Assembly (NCBI GenBank): GCA_943331295.2
Contig: CALQLA020000002.1
Span: 62,001 to 126,000, forward strand
Length of the DNA: 64,000 bases
DNA from: Bordetella parapertussis
Lineage (GTDB): Bacteria > Pseudomonadota > Gammaproteobacteria > Burkholderiales > Casimicrobiaceae
Direction of reading: 5' to 3'
Shown one piece after another: positions 51,791-61,330 of this stretch. The notes beneath the pieces were generated by a model. The model saw only the letters and a program-made list of their open reading frames with translations, was not told the DNA's origin and did no database searches. The stretch's first letter is position 1; every line of letters begins with the position of its first letter. A program made the translations under genes and the position numbers.

Positions 51791-52473
51791 GGGTGCCTCC
51801 TGGCGGTTGCGGTGGATGGTTTGAGGCGCGATACGCCGGCGCGGGGCAGCGTCACCGCCGCGCAGCAGAGATCCGCGATGTCGGCGGCGAGCGTGCGCAC
51901 GGCTTCCGCGTTCCTGATCGCGTTTCCGAAATCGGCATTCAGCGGCGAGAGCGGGCCGATCAGACCCTCCATGAATCCGCCGACGATGACGGTCGCCGCG
52001 ATGCTCGCGTCGAGGTTCGCGCGCAACGCGCCGGACGCCTGCCCGTCGCGGACGATGCGCATGATCGCCTTGCTGACGGCGTGCCGGTAGGCGAGGCGCG
52101 CGCGGTCGATCTCCGGATCGCAGGGCTCGGCGATGAGGGCATACGCGAGGCGCCGGTTGCGCATCGCGCGCTCGACGAACGCGGCGACGGCCGCGTGCAG
52201 GCGCCGCGGCGCGGGCTCCGGGCCGCCGGCGATCGCGTCGAGGACATCGACCTCCCGCTGCGACACGGTCGACAGCACCTCGACGAACAGCTCCGCCTTC
52301 GACGGAAAGTAGCGGTAGACGGTGCCGGTGGCCACGCCCGCCGCCGCCGCGACATGGCTCACCTGCGCCGCGGGCCAGCCGCCCTCGCCCACCAGCGCCC
52401 GCGCGGCGGCGAGGATGCGCTTGCGGTTGCCGGCGAGACGCGCCTCGACGCCGTCAGTCTTGCGGTAGGCCAT
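51787..52473 (-). CDS. TetR-family regulator
   Basis: This 228-residue TetR-type repressor has an N-terminal helix-turn-helix: RILAAARALVGEGGWPAAQV, then AGVATGTVYRYFPSKAELF, as in fatty-acid-type regulators. A variable ligand domain follows (VERAMRNRRLAYALIAEPCD). It is the first gene of a two-gene operon with the AidB-like dehydrogenase. Two matched 14-bp operators lie just upstream of its start, indicating autoregulation, with an acyl-CoA or acyl derivative as plausible inducer. Confidence 0.9.
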   Translation of the reverse strand: MAYRKTDGVEARLAGNRKRILAAARALVGEGGWPAAQVSHVAAAAGVATGTVYRYFPSKAELFVEVLSTVSQREVDVLDAIAGGPEPAPRRLHAAVAAFVERAMRNRRLAYALIAEPCDPEIDRARLAYRHAVSKAIMRIVRDGQASGALRANLDASIAATVIVGGFMEGLIGPLSPLNADFGNAIRNAEAVRTLAADIADLCCAAVTLPRAGVSRLKPSTATARRHP

Positions 52474-52480
52474 GAAGAAG

Positions 52481-52516
52481 TGAATAGCAATTCATCTAGC
52501 GCTGAACTCTAGTTCA
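52481..52516. promoter_or_regulatory. twin TetR operators
   Basis: Two inverted repeats, TGAATAGCAATTCA (52481-52494) and TGAACTCTAGTTCA (52503-52516), share the pattern TGAAY-N4-RTTCA. Their centres are 22 bp apart, about two helical turns. The pair is enclosed by a larger dyad, AAGAAGTGAA/TTCACTTCTT (52475-52484 and 52513-52522). They begin 8 bp upstream of the tetR start codon. Confidence 0.75.
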
Positions 52517-52558
52517 CTTCTTGGTCGCGCGCAAGCGGCCCGCGGCACCCGTTGCGCC

Positions 52559-53071
52559 TCAGCCTGGCCGGCGCCTCGCGCCGACCGCGAGCCGCACCGC
52601 CGCCGCGATGTTGCCGCCGTCGCGCGCATGCACCGTGCAAAGCCGGCTGGGGTGGGGGCGGATGCCGACGCGCGCCAGGTCGAGCCGGTCGGCATCCCAG
52701 CATGCCAGGATCGCGGGCTCGCCGGTCGTGTGCCCGTCGCTGTGCAGCCGCATCGCCTCGCACAGGTGCTCGAACTCGTGGCCGGCGAGTTCGTCGATCA
52801 CGCACTCGCGCCGCAATCGCACTGCGAAGTCCGCCGCCCGGCGCCCATGCTGCGGATCATGGCCGTCGTTGTGCCGCTGGCTGTCGTGCAGGAACGCGAA
52901 CCATGCGAGCACGCTCGGATTGACGTCCACCGCCGTGGCCAGCGCGCGGCCGTGGAACCACACCCTGCTCCAGTGCGGCACGCCGTGGATGCCGTTGGCG
53001 TGATCGAGCCGGAACTGCGGGCGCACCACGCGCAGCGCCTTGTGGATGATCCGCCTGCAATCGTCGCGCAT
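52559..53071 (-). CDS. HD-domain metal-dependent phosphohydrolase
   Basis: This 170-residue single-domain protein has a likely metal site: HGVPHWSRVWFHG (His), FLHDSQRHNDGHD (HD pair) and the later CEAMRLHSDGHTTG and CWDADRLDL (His and Asp). This is the layout of small stand-alone HD hydrolases. The substrate is unknown, perhaps a nucleotide. The ATG at 53071 is the only start giving all motifs. It lies 56 bp downstream of the following small hypothetical gene on the same strand. Confidence 0.75.
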   Translation of the reverse strand: MRDDCRRIIHKALRVVRPQFRLDHANGIHGVPHWSRVWFHGRALATAVDVNPSVLAWFAFLHDSQRHNDGHDPQHGRRAADFAVRLRRECVIDELAGHEFEHLCEAMRLHSDGHTTGEPAILACWDADRLDLARVGIRPHPSRLCTVHARDGGNIAAAVRLAVGARRRPG

Positions 53072-53127
53072 CCCTGACGCGTCCTGTTTGGCTGCCGTCG
53101 GACCGGCGATCTCCCCTCTGGCCCGAT

Positions 53128-53514
53128 TCACCCGGTTTCCGAGTCGTCCCGGATCGCGGCTGATGGACCGCGACCCTGGTCCTGCGCCGGAGGGGAGGCA
53201 TCGTCCGCCGGATGCGCCAGCGGCTCCCATTCCAGCAGCTCCGCCAGCCGGCGCACCACCCACCGCGCCTCGGGCGCGTCGACCACCAGCCCCGCCCGGA
53301 TGCCCGCGTGCATCCGCTCGAGCACGTCGCCTTCCGCGATGCCGAGTTCGAGCAGCCGCGCACGCGCCGGCTCGGTGAGCATCTGCGCCAGGTCCTCGCA
53401 CAGGTCGTAGCGCTGCGCGATGTGCTCGCGCGAGGACGTCGGCCGGGTGCGACCCGGAGGAATGAAGAGTTCGATGAACGAGCGCGGAATGGCTATCTGG
53501 TTGTCGTCGGGCAT
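53128..53514 (-). CDS. conserved hypothetical protein
   Basis: This 128-residue soluble protein begins MPDDNQIAIPRSFIELFIPP and has a helical C-terminal region (HIAQRYDLCEDLAQMLTEPA, VVRRLAELLEWE). I associate this type with short betaproteobacterial proteins sometimes labelled 'ATPase with chaperone activity', but no ATPase motif is present, so the function is unknown. It is divergent from the sirtuin gene (94 bp apart). Confidence 0.65.
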   Translation of the reverse strand: MPDDNQIAIPRSFIELFIPPGRTRPTSSREHIAQRYDLCEDLAQMLTEPARARLLELGIAEGDVLERMHAGIRAGLVVDAPEARWVVRRLAELLEWEPLAHPADDASPPAQDQGRGPSAAIRDDSETG

Positions 53515-53607
53515 TGCTGTTCTCAGGCGAGGATTCCGATCCGGCGTGCACAATGGCAGCCGCCGGTCATCATAGACCACGCCGCCCACGCTCCCGCAGG
53601 CAACCGG

Positions 53608-54384
53608 ATGCCAACCATGCCCGACATCGATCCTTCGCTGATCCGCGCGCTGCGCAACGCCCGCCGCGTCGTGGTGTTCACCGGCGCCGGCGCGTCGTCG
53701 GAAAGCGGCATCCCCACGTTCCGCGACGCACTGACCGGGCTCTGGGAAAGGTTCGAAGCCGAGGACCTGGCCACCCCCGGCGCGTTCGCCCGCGATCCCG
53801 CGCTGGTGTGGGGCTGGTACGAGTGGCGGCGGATGAAGGCGCTTGCCGCCGTGCCGAACGCCGCGCACACCGCCATCGCAAGGATGGCGACGCTGGTGCC
53901 GGATCTCGCGGTCGTGACGCAGAACGTCGACGACCTCCACGAACGCGCCGGCAGCGAGGGCGTGATCCGTCTCCACGGCAACATCCTGCGGCCGCGCTGC
54001 TCCGCCTGCGGCCGGCGTCATGAACTCCCCGCAGGCTTGCCGAAGGAACCCGAGGGCGGCCGGCGCCTCGACCCGCCGCGCTGCGCGCACTGCGCCGGAC
54101 CCATCCGGCCGGATGTCGTATGGTTTGGCGAGGAACTGCCTGCCGCCGAACTGCGCCGCGCGTTCGCTGCCGCCGAGGCTTGCGACGTGCTACTCAGCAT
54201 CGGCACGTCGTCGCTGGTCTATCCGGCGGCGGAAGTGCCGCGGCGCGCGGCCGGGCGCGGGGCGACGGTGATACAGGTCAACCCGTCCGCAACCGGGCTG
54301 GACGACCTTACCCGGTTCAACCTGCGCCGTTCGGCGGCCGAAGTGATGCCCGCGTTGCTCGACGCGGCCTGGGGCAGCCTGTGA
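53608..54384 (+). CDS. cobB: Sir2-family NAD-dependent deacylase (CobB-like)
   Basis: This 258-residue sirtuin has the NAD motif FTGAGASSESGIPTFRD (24-40), the TQNVDDLHERAG loop, catalytic His123 in RLHGN, zinc ligands C131/C134 and C159/C162, and GTSSLVYPAAE. Tyr71 and Arg74 (YEWR) form the Y-x-x-R pocket pair that accepts succinyl or malonyl lysine in class III sirtuins such as CobB. The start is ATG 53608; ATG 53617 would be three residues shorter. It regulates acyl-CoA metabolism enzymes. Confidence 0.92.
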   Translation: MPTMPDIDPSLIRALRNARRVVVFTGAGASSESGIPTFRDALTGLWERFEAEDLATPGAFARDPALVWGWYEWRRMKALAAVPNAAHTAIARMATLVPDLAVVTQNVDDLHERAGSEGVIRLHGNILRPRCSACGRRHELPAGLPKEPEGGRRLDPPRCAHCAGPIRPDVVWFGEELPAAELRRAFAAAEACDVLLSIGTSSLVYPAAEVPRRAAGRGATVIQVNPSATGLDDLTRFNLRRSAAEVMPALLDAAWGSL

Positions 54385-54447
54385 CCGGATCGACGCGCGC
54401 CGCCGGACTTCCCTACGCCGTCGCCGGCGGTCGCTCGCATCCGGGCT

Positions 54448-57400
54448 TCATCCGGGCCGAACCAGGCACCGCAACAGGGCTTCATAGAGCTTGCCGGACT
54501 CGATCGGCTTGGCGAGGTAGTCGTTCATGCCCGCCTTGAGGCATTTCGACCGGTCCTCGGGGTAGGCGTGCGCCGTCATGGCCAGGATAGGCAACCGGTT
54601 CCGGCTGGGGGCGCTCCGGATGCGGCGCGTTGCCTCCAAGCCGTCCAGGCGCGGCAGCCTGACATCCATCAGGACCGCCGCGTAGTCCTTCTCCCGCGTC
54701 AACGCGATCGCCTGTTCACCGTCTACGGCGACGTCGACCTGCAGGCCGGCCGAGATGAGCAACTCCGTCGCAAGCTCGCGGTTGTCGGCATTGTCATCAG
54801 CCAGCAGGATCAGCGCGCCCGCGTGCAGACGCCGCAGCGCCACCTCCGCCGGCTCGACGTCGGGCGTCGACCGGAGTCGCGACGCAGGCGCACCGGCATT
54901 GAAGCGGAGCGTGAAGGAGAACGTGCTGCCGACACCCGGCGAACTCGCGACGTCGATCTCCCCGCCCATGAGGTTGACCAGGCGCTGCGCAATGGCAAGC
55001 CCGAGCCCCGTGCCGCCGTACCTGCGCGCCAGCGAAGCGTCGACCTGCTCGAACGGTTGGAACAGCAGTCGCTGACCCTCGGCGGATATGCCGATGCCCG
55101 TGTCCTGCACTTCGAAGCGGACCCGCACCTCACTTGCCGAGTCCTCCACCGCCCGCACGCGTAACGTGACCGTTCCCGCGTCCGTGAACTTGATCGCGTT
55201 TCCCGCCAGATTGGACAGGACTTGACCGAGGCGGGTCGGATCGCCGGCGAGATGTCGCTGCTGCAGGCCCGGGTCCACCTCCACCGACAGGCGCAACCCC
55301 TTGCCGGCCGCCAGGGCGTCGAGCCCGCCGGCCAACTTTTCCAGCGTTGCGCCAAGCGTGAAGTCGACGCGGCCCAGCACCAGGTGCCCGGACTCGACAT
55401 TCGAGATGTCGAGCACGTCGTTGATGATCGCAAGCAGGTGCTTCGAAGCCACCTTCGCCTTCGCCAGGTAATCCGCCTGCTTCGGGTCGGTCGCCCGGCG
55501 GAGCGCGAGTTCGGTCATCCCCATCATGCCGTTGAGCGGCGTGCGCAACTCGTGGCTCATCATGGCGAGGAATGCCGTCTTGGCCCGACTGGCAGCCAGG
55601 GCCTGGTCCTTGGCTTTCTCCATTGCCAGCACTTCGCCCTTGCGCGTGGTGATGTCGACATGCGTCCCGATCATTCGCGTCGCCCGGCCTTCGGGCGTCC
55701 GCTCGACGACCATGCCGCGCGACTCGATCCAGATCCAGCTGCCGTCCTTGCGGCGGCACCGGAACTCGGCCGTGTAATACGGGGCTTCGCCGCTGAGGTG
55801 CCGTTCGACCGCAGCATCGGTCGCGGCCCTGTCGTCGGGATGCAGACGCGCGAACCCGGCTTCCGCCATCGTCTCGAACGGCTCGTCGTCGGCGTACCCG
55901 AGCATTCGCTTGTACTGCGGCGAGTAATACGCGGTGCCTCGGACCCGGTCCCAGTCCCAGACGCCCTGGGCCGCGCCCTCCAGCGCGAATTTCCACCGCT
56001 GCTCGCTGGCGGCGAGCGCTTCGGTGCGTTTTCCGACCAGCTCTTCCAGCTGTTCGCGGTGGCGACGGAGGTCGGCTTCGATCGCCCTGACTTCGGTGAC
56101 GTCCTGGACGAAGCCCAGCACCTTCGCCATGCTCCCGGGAACGCCTGCTTCAGGCTTGCCGAGCGAAAGGACGATGCGGGGCCGGGATTGGCCCACCGGG
56201 TTCACCGCAAATTCGTCGCCGTACGGCCGACCCTCGCCGATCGCCGTCGCAAGGACGCGGCGAACGCGGTCACGCTCCGGGACGCAGGCGAGAAGGTCCT
56301 CCAACTTGCACTCCCGGGCTCCGGGCGGGAGCCCGAAGATGGCACGCATGTTTTCCGACAGTTGTATCGCACTCGTCCGCGGATCGTAGGTCCATGATCC
56401 TGTGCCACCGAACCGCTGCGATGCGGCCATTTGCTCCTCGCTCAGCAGCAGGGCCTCGTCCCGTTTTTCCAGCGTCGCCAGCAGGCGATTGAAGCCGCCG
56501 ATGAGTTCGCCGATCTCGTCCTCACTGCTGACCGGCAACGGCCGTGGATGCCGGCTCGCGTCCGTCTGGGCGCCCAGGGCCTGCGAGGCCGCCGACATCG
56601 GCGCCAGCTGGCGCCGGATCATCCACCAGGTCAGGAATGTCATCAGCACGCTCAGGACCGCGGTGGCGAGGAACACGCGCTTCTGCATGTCGTCGCTGGG
56701 GGCGAAGGCCTCTGCCGTCGGCAGCGTGGCGACCACGAACCAGCCGCCCACGGGAACGCGGGCCGACGACGTCAGGACTTCGACACCGCGTGAGGTCGCG
56801 TTCACTGCCGGGCCGTCGAAGCCCTGCAAGCGCCTGTCGAGCACGCGGTTGATCCCCGGCGCGGGCAGCGGTTGCATGACGAGGGTCTTGTTGTTCGACG
56901 CCGTAATGAACAGCCTGTGCGCCGGGTCGATGATCAGGAAGCCCCCGCTTGCGCCGTAGCGGCTTTCCGCGACGCTGTCCAGGAAGTTTGGCTTGGCCAT
57001 GTCCGTCGCCCCGGTCAAGGCACCGATCACGCGGCCCCGGGGATCGCGAATGGGTACGGTAATGGCAAAACTCGGCGAGACGACCCTCTTGCCGATGACA
57101 GGCCTGCCGACCGTCGCCCTGCCTTCCTTGAGCGCCGCGGCGACGTGATCCCGGTCCAGGTAGTTGAGACCCACCCGGCCGATGATCGGAAACTCGGCGA
57201 TCGCGTTGCCGTCGAGACGGGTGACGAAGATGCCGGCGTTGAACAGGTTCTGGAGGATCGTGCGTTCTTCGACATCTTTCTGCAGTACCGCCGGGTTGTC
57301 GAGCAGTGACGGGGCGACGGAGCCTGCGAAGAGTTCCAGCGCATCCATCCGGGCCTTGAGCGCCTGGTCGATCTGCGCGCCGACGAGCGACACCGTCGAG

Positions 57401-57567
57401 AGCTGCTGCTCGCCCGAGGTACGCTCCATGTCCGTGCGCAGCATCGCGGTCACGTAGAAGGCCAGCGACCAGACACTGATCACGAAGATGGCGACCGTGA
57501 AGATCGTCAGTCTTGTCTTGAGCGACCACCGCGGCGCGGGTTTCCATGTCATGGGGTTGGTCGCCAT
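54448..57567 (-). CDS. hybrid sensor histidine kinase (Cache-HAMP-PAS-PAS-HK-REC)
   Basis: This 1039-residue membrane kinase has TM1 ([19 protein letters not shown]), a periplasmic dCache-type sensor (about 40-290), TM2 ([19 protein letters not shown]), HAMP, two PAS/PAC regions (the second ending with [19 protein letters not shown]), HisKA with the phospho-His in [16 protein letters not shown], HATPase boxes ([26 protein letters not shown]) and a C-terminal receiver ([23 protein letters not shown]). The ATG 57567 gives a short cytosolic leader. No cognate response regulator or effector is adjacent, so it probably signals through a phosphotransfer protein. A small-molecule ligand is likely. 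Confidence 0.9.
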   Translation of the reverse strand: MATNPMTWKPAPRWSLKTRLTIFTVAIFVISVWSLAFYVTAMLRTDMERTSGEQQLSTVSLVGAQIDQALKARMDALELFAGSVAPSLLDNPAVLQKDVEERTILQNLFNAGIFVTRLDGNAIAEFPIIGRVGLNYLDRDHVAAALKEGRATVGRPVIGKRVVSPSFAITVPIRDPRGRVIGALTGATDMAKPNFLDSVAESRYGASGGFLIIDPAHRLFITASNNKTLVMQPLPAPGINRVLDRRLQGFDGPAVNATSRGVEVLTSSARVPVGGWFVVATLPTAEAFAPSDDMQKRVFLATAVLSVLMTFLTWWMIRRQLAPMSAASQALGAQTDASRHPRPLPVSSEDEIGELIGGFNRLLATLEKRDEALLLSEEQMAASQRFGGTGSWTYDPRTSAIQLSENMRAIFGLPPGARECKLEDLLACVPERDRVRRVLATAIGEGRPYGDEFAVNPVGQSRPRIVLSLGKPEAGVPGSMAKVLGFVQDVTEVRAIEADLRRHREQLEELVGKRTEALAASEQRWKFALEGAAQGVWDWDRVRGTAYYSPQYKRMLGYADDEPFETMAEAGFARLHPDDRAATDAAVERHLSGEAPYYTAEFRCRRKDGSWIWIESRGMVVERTPEGRATRMIGTHVDITTRKGEVLAMEKAKDQALAASRAKTAFLAMMSHELRTPLNGMMGMTELALRRATDPKQADYLAKAKVASKHLLAIINDVLDISNVESGHLVLGRVDFTLGATLEKLAGGLDALAAGKGLRLSVEVDPGLQQRHLAGDPTRLGQVLSNLAGNAIKFTDAGTVTLRVRAVEDSASEVRVRFEVQDTGIGISAEGQRLLFQPFEQVDASLARRYGGTGLGLAIAQRLVNLMGGEIDVASSPGVGSTFSFTLRFNAGAPASRLRSTPDVEPAEVALRRLHAGALILLADDNADNRELATELLISAGLQVDVAVDGEQAIALTREKDYAAVLMDVRLPRLDGLEATRRIRSAPSRNRLPILAMTAHAYPEDRSKCLKAGMNDYLAKPIESGKLYEALLRCLVRPG

Positions 57568-57757
57568 TGCGTCCGACGCGAGATGGCACGGTTGTCGGTC
57601 AGGCGCATTCGGACGGAATGCATTGACCCGCCAACCGCGGCACGGAGTTGGCGGGATTCGGGCGGAACGGCGTCGACGAATGGCATTCGATACGAACGCG
57701 TCGCATTGCAACGGCGTCCGCAATTCAAGGCGGAGTCGCCGAGTATGTTCCCATTCC

Positions 57758-57979
57758 ACCCACGGTGATATTCCCACCACGGCCCACCTGCTTGGCGGCG
57801 CTGTGATCGGGCGGAACGCGAACGAGGGCGTGGTGGACCGCGACCTGCGTGCCTTCGGCTGCCCGAACCTGCTCGTGTGCGACGGGTCGGTGCTTCCCGC
57901 CAACCCCGGCGTCAATCCGAGCCTGACCATTGCCGCACTGGCCGAACACGCGATGAGCCAGGTGCCGCCGGCACGGTGA
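57758..57979 (+). pseudogene. C-terminal relic of a GMC-family oxidoreductase
   Basis: From about 57764 the frame reads the conserved C-terminal region of FAD-dependent GMC oxidoreductases (cholesterol/choline oxidase type): [16 protein letters not shown], then [18 protein letters not shown] and [15 protein letters not shown]. The normal protein is over 500 residues, and the FAD-binding N-terminus is absent. The 5' join is next to the divergent histidine kinase start. Confidence 0.8.
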
Positions 57980-58046
57980 TACTCCGGCTTTGAGGTTCGC
58001 CCGCCGGAAAGCCTCGGACGACGCGTGACGGCGCGGGGCTTCCGCG

Positions 58047-58940
58047 CTAGCCGTGCAGGCTGCCGCGGCGCTTCCGATGCCGGCCGCCGACGAGTTCTCC
58101 CACGAACTCGTCGCTGACCCGCAACGCGTCCTGCGTCCACGACGGCAGTTCCCCGAGCCTCTTCCCGGCCTTCAGCCCTGCTCTCGCTTCCGGCGACGCC
58201 AGGGTGTGCACCGCATAGGCCGACGTGGCGCCGGGCAGGATGCCGACCCGTGGTCCCGTCATGGCGGGCGCGAGGCCCTCGCCGTCGGCCGACCCCCGGT
58301 CCAGGGCCGGCAGGTGCACCAGCGCGAAGAACATGCCCTCGAGCTGCTTCGCTTTCCGACCCTCGAACATGAAGCTGACTGCCGCCTTGAGGGTCGGCGG
58401 GCGGAACGGCGTGGCAGCGGGGAGGCGCTCGCTGGCCTGAAGCAGCGGCTCGGCGGTGCCGATGTCCGTCACGAGCAGGATGTGGTCAGCCGTGTGGACA
58501 GCCAGCGCGGGGAGGTGAAAGACCCGGACCGGGTGCCCGGGACCGTTCTCCGATTCCATCCGGCGCCTTGCCTGCTCGAAATCGAGGAACACCCACTCCC
58601 CCTTGTACCGCCAGATGCGGCGCCTCCCCTCTTCGGGCGAGGTCCGGGCCCCCAGGTAGAAGCCGGCAGCCTCGACGCGCTCGACGGGCTCCGCGCCGAC
58701 GGCCTCGAGGTGGTGGCGCGCCAGCAGCACGACCGGCGGTGCCGACATGGGGTCGGCGCTTCCCTCCGCCGGGGATTCGTCGGCGTCGAGCGGCAAGAGG
58801 CGAACAGCATCCGGACGTGAACGGTCCAGCGACACATCGGGCAAGGGGCTCTCCAGCGGGCGGCGCCAACCGGTGAAGGCGCACCACTTCCGGTCCGAGT
58901 ATAAGGCGTGGTGATCGCTGTTTTCGGGCCTGGGGCGCAC
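58047..58940 (-). CDS. hypothetical protein
   Basis: I do not recognise this protein of up to 297 residues. It has no signal peptide or membrane helix, and mixed alpha/beta composition: LLARHHLEAVGAEPVERVEA, RIWRYKGEWVFLDFEQARRR, FHLPALAVHTADHILLVTD. The C-terminus is basic (GGRHRKRRGSLHG). The listed start is a GTG at 58940. An internal ATG at 58748 (MSAPPVVLL) would give 233 residues and is equally plausible. It lies 51 bp downstream of the nitroreductase gene, same strand, so the two may be co-transcribed. Confidence 0.55.
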   Translation of the reverse strand: MRPRPENSDHHALYSDRKWCAFTGWRRPLESPLPDVSLDRSRPDAVRLLPLDADESPAEGSADPMSAPPVVLLARHHLEAVGAEPVERVEAAGFYLGARTSPEEGRRRIWRYKGEWVFLDFEQARRRMESENGPGHPVRVFHLPALAVHTADHILLVTDIGTAEPLLQASERLPAATPFRPPTLKAAVSFMFEGRKAKQLEGMFFALVHLPALDRGSADGEGLAPAMTGPRVGILPGATSAYAVHTLASPEARAGLKAGKRLGELPSWTQDALRVSDEFVGELVGGRHRKRRGSLHG

Positions 58941-58991
58941 GCCGTTGAATGCCCGCCGGGAGAGCCGTCCCGGATGGCGGGCAAATCCTGC

Positions 58992-59576
58992 TCAGGGCCG
59001 CCAGGCGACAACCTGCGGCGCCTTGCGCGCACCCGGCGTCGGTTCGCCGCGCGGGGTGCCGACGATGATCGGCGCGACTGCCGTCGAGCCGGCTGGAATG
59101 CCCAGTTCCGCCTTGACGTCCGGAAGGTTGAGCACCGGCACAGAAAAGCCGATGACGCAGGTGCCGAGGCCCATTGCCTGCGCGGCCAGCATCAGGTTCT
59201 CCGCCGCCAGCCAGCAATCGGCGACTTCGAATCGCCCGCTTGCCCTGGCGCAGACCACGATCAAGGTGCCCGCGTCGTAGAACACGTTGAAGCCGGGCTG
59301 CGAGACGATGTCGAATGCGCCGCCATGGTGATGCAGCCGGCCCGCCTCGGCGGCAAGGGTTTCCTTGGCGCGATCCGAGAGACTCTTGAGCAGGCCCCTG
59401 TCCTGGATGACCAGGAATTGCCATGGCTCTTCATGCATGGCCGTCGGCGCGCGCACTGCCGCCTCCAGCAGCGCATGCACCGCGGCTCGCTCGACCGTCA
59501 CCGGGGCATAGGCGCGCACCGAGCAGCGCGTCCGGATGGCGTCTTTCACAGTCATGGAATCGAAGGATGTTGTCAT
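58992..59576 (-). CDS. nitroreductase-family flavoprotein
   Basis: This 194-residue FMN-dependent NAD(P)H nitroreductase-fold protein has the FMN phosphate loop TRCSVRAYAPVTVE (near 17), APTAMHEEPWQFLVI, and the C-terminal GLGTCVIGF and APIIVGTPRGEP. It would reduce nitro compounds, quinones or enones. The start ATG 59576 is preceded by AAGGAG, an excellent site. Upstream sequence in the same reading direction is an rtcB relic. The substrate is unknown. Confidence 0.88.
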   Translation of the reverse strand: MTTSFDSMTVKDAIRTRCSVRAYAPVTVERAAVHALLEAAVRAPTAMHEEPWQFLVIQDRGLLKSLSDRAKETLAAEAGRLHHHGGAFDIVSQPGFNVFYDAGTLIVVCARASGRFEVADCWLAAENLMLAAQAMGLGTCVIGFSVPVLNLPDVKAELGIPAGSTAVAPIIVGTPRGEPTPGARKAPQVVAWRP

Positions 59577-59651
59577 CGCGATCTCCTTGGCAGCCCCGCC
59601 CTCGCCGGCGCGAGCGCACGAGCCACGGCATCGAACGGGCCCTGGCTCGAC

Positions 59652-59807
59652 GTAGAGCAGCGGGAGGATCGCGGCGGGAAGCACCTCCCTGAACGCCGCA
59701 CGCGCGAGGTGCGTGAGCATCTGCCGGTTCGCGACCGGCTCGGGAACCTTGTCGTCCACCGAGCGGATCAGCGCCTCGTCGGCAAAAATCACGCCGGGGA
59801 CCCGCAC
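59652..59807 (-). pseudogene. internally deleted rtcB (RNA ligase) relic
   Basis: The first 21 codons (MRVPGVIFADEALIRSVDDK) match the N-terminus of RtcB-type RNA-splicing ligases. The following codons (ANRQMLTHLARAAFREVLPA, then LPLLY) match a central RtcB segment that normally lies about 200 residues further on. The join is in frame at the PEP residues near 59745. The catalytic Cys/His metal sites in between and the C-terminal guanylylated-His region are gone, so it is inactive. Confidence 0.6.
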
Positions 59808-59846
59808 CGCCCCGTCATCCCGGCCGCCGCCCGGCAGCGCCTGCCG

Positions 59847-60239
59847 CTATGCAGGGCTCGCTCCCCGCGTCGCCGGCGTACCGGACCATGCCGCATGCAC
59901 CTCGGCGACCAGTGCCGCGGCGCGTTCTTCGTAGCGTGGTGAAAAATGAAACGGCATGACCGCCTTGGCGCCCAACCGGCGCGCGATCGCGCCGGCCTGG
60001 TGCGCGGTCAGGTGATTCTTGCGCGCCGCATGCTCGGCATCCTCGGCCAGGAAAACGCTTTCGATGAACATCCGGTCCACGCCGGCGAGCAGCTGCAGCA
60101 GCGTCTGCAGGTTCGCCTCGGTGTAGCGAAGGTCAGCGACGTAGCCGATGCGCTGCCCGGGAACGACCTCGAGCACGAGGTGACGCAACTCGCCGACCGA
60201 CCGGGTCACGGCGTGCGTCCCGGTCCGGTCGCGCCATTG
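59847..60239 (-). pseudogene. C-terminal relic of an RNase Z-like MBL-fold hydrolase
   Basis: The frame reads the last 130 residues of a metallo-beta-lactamase-fold hydrolase: GELRHLVLEVVPGQRIGYVA, a metal-binding FIESVFLAEDAEHAARKNHL and the terminal VMPFHFSPRYEERAAALV. The first half, with the HxHxDH motif, is missing, and homology begins at QWRDRTG near 60239. MBL-fold hydrolase and rtcB genes are commonly neighbours. Here both survive only in part, 39 bp apart and in the usual order. Confidence 0.7.
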
Positions 60240-60246
60240 CGTACGT

Positions 60247-60264
60247 CGTTCATTTTTTTGAACG
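60247..60264. promoter_or_regulatory. small inverted repeat with T-tract loop
   Basis: CGTTCA and TGAACG flank six T residues. It lies at the truncated 5' end of the MBL relic. It could be an operator half-site pair or a scar of the deletion. Confidence 0.35.
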
Positions 60265-60628
60265 AAGGAATGCCGGCAGTTGCGACGGCAATTGCTGTTG
60301 GCCAGGCCGTCGTCCCGCCATGACGCCCTCGCTGCCCATCGGCAGTTGATTGGTTCAGTGCGTCATGAATCGAGCATGGGCCGTTGCTGGCTCACTACGT
60401 GAGCCGGGCGATGGCGGCGATTGAAAAGGTCTGCCGCGTACCATCAATGGCTTCCGGGCTCGCCGAGCCCGCGAGGCGAGGCGGGACAGGCGCAGCACCT
60501 GCCGCCAGGGCTCACGCCTTGAGCCATGCGCCGTCCATGATTCGGGCAAGCAATTCGCGCGGAGTGCGAGGGGCGGCTCGCAGCTTCGGGACCATGACAC
60601 CAACTCCGCCCTTCGGCTGACCAACCTC
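60265..60628. other. intergenic region without supported gene
   Basis: Base composition is lower in GC than most of the window, with no long frame of protein-like composition. A short hairpin (CGGGCTC-GCC-GAGCCCG) is visible near 60456-60472. It may be a foreign or decayed segment linking relics to the unknown genes downstream. Confidence 0.4.
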
Positions 60629-61330
60629 TTGGAGCATCAGGCATTGCCCACTCACCAGACGGAACTTGCCATCGATTTCGGCGAAGTCCGCCATTGGAAC
60701 GAAACGCATCCGTTCCGCGTGCGGCTCGATTCTCGCCCGCTCATAGAACTGATCCGGGCGTCCGAAGCAGCGCATCGCCTGTACGAACTGCTGTTGATCG
60801 AGCGCCCCGGCGACATCTGGGACTACGTGACCGTCGTGCTCGAGGACGTGCCACCTCGCTTTGCCGAGCGCGTCGCGCATGCGCGCGAGGAGGTCGATTC
60901 CGCGCATGACAGCGCCGCGCGGCCGTGGCCCGCGGGCCAGATTCCCTTCCGGGCTTTCGATGCGCTGTTCCAATGGGCCGGGGACGACACCGATCCCGAG
61001 AGCGAGGCGTGGCTGGGTCATCGCGACCAGCCACCGATGCGATCGTATGCGCAGCAGGCATTGGCCATCGCCCGAACCGCCCAGAGCCGCCTGGAATGGA
61101 ATGACCCCCTGTTGCGGCATGTGGCCGCGCGCGTGCGCGCCGGCGAGTTGGCGTACTGCTATCGGGACCGCGCCACGGCCCGGGAGGAATCCCGTGCACA
61201 GGGGCCGAATCCGGCAACGCACACCCCCGCCTTCGGCGCGCACGGCGCTGGCGACGACCATCGCCGAGTGGCAGCGACATGGAGGCGATCCGTTGCTCTT
61301 GGTCGACGGCGACACGGAAGCCTTCGATAG
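60629..61330 (+). CDS. hypothetical protein, accessory region
   Basis: I do not recognise this protein. Up to 233 residues, starting with TTG; the 5' end may be truncated, since no ribosome site is clear. The first 190 residues look protein-like and acidic (TELAIDFGEVRHWNETHPFR, RLYELLLIERPGDIWDYVTV, AFDALFQWAGDDTDPESEAW), soluble, with no membrane segment. After about residue 190 the sequence becomes Arg/Ala-rich shadow where it overlaps the next gene's frame for 137 bp. A frameshift joining the two frames near 61190, or a true overlap, are both possible. Confidence 0.5.
   Translation: MEHQALPTHQTELAIDFGEVRHWNETHPFRVRLDSRPLIELIRASEAAHRLYELLLIERPGDIWDYVTVVLEDVPPRFAERVAHAREEVDSAHDSAARPWPAGQIPFRAFDALFQWAGDDTDPESEAWLGHRDQPPMRSYAQQALAIARTAQSRLEWNDPLLRHVAARVRAGELAYCYRDRATAREESRAQGPNPATHTPAFGAHGAGDDHRRVAATWRRSVALGRRRHGSLR

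Noticed and set aside
58047-58940. Assignment as a DNA-repair (ImuA/SulA-like) protein
   Set aside because: Resemblance was only in general composition. No Walker A or other diagnostic motif is present, so it is left as hypothetical.
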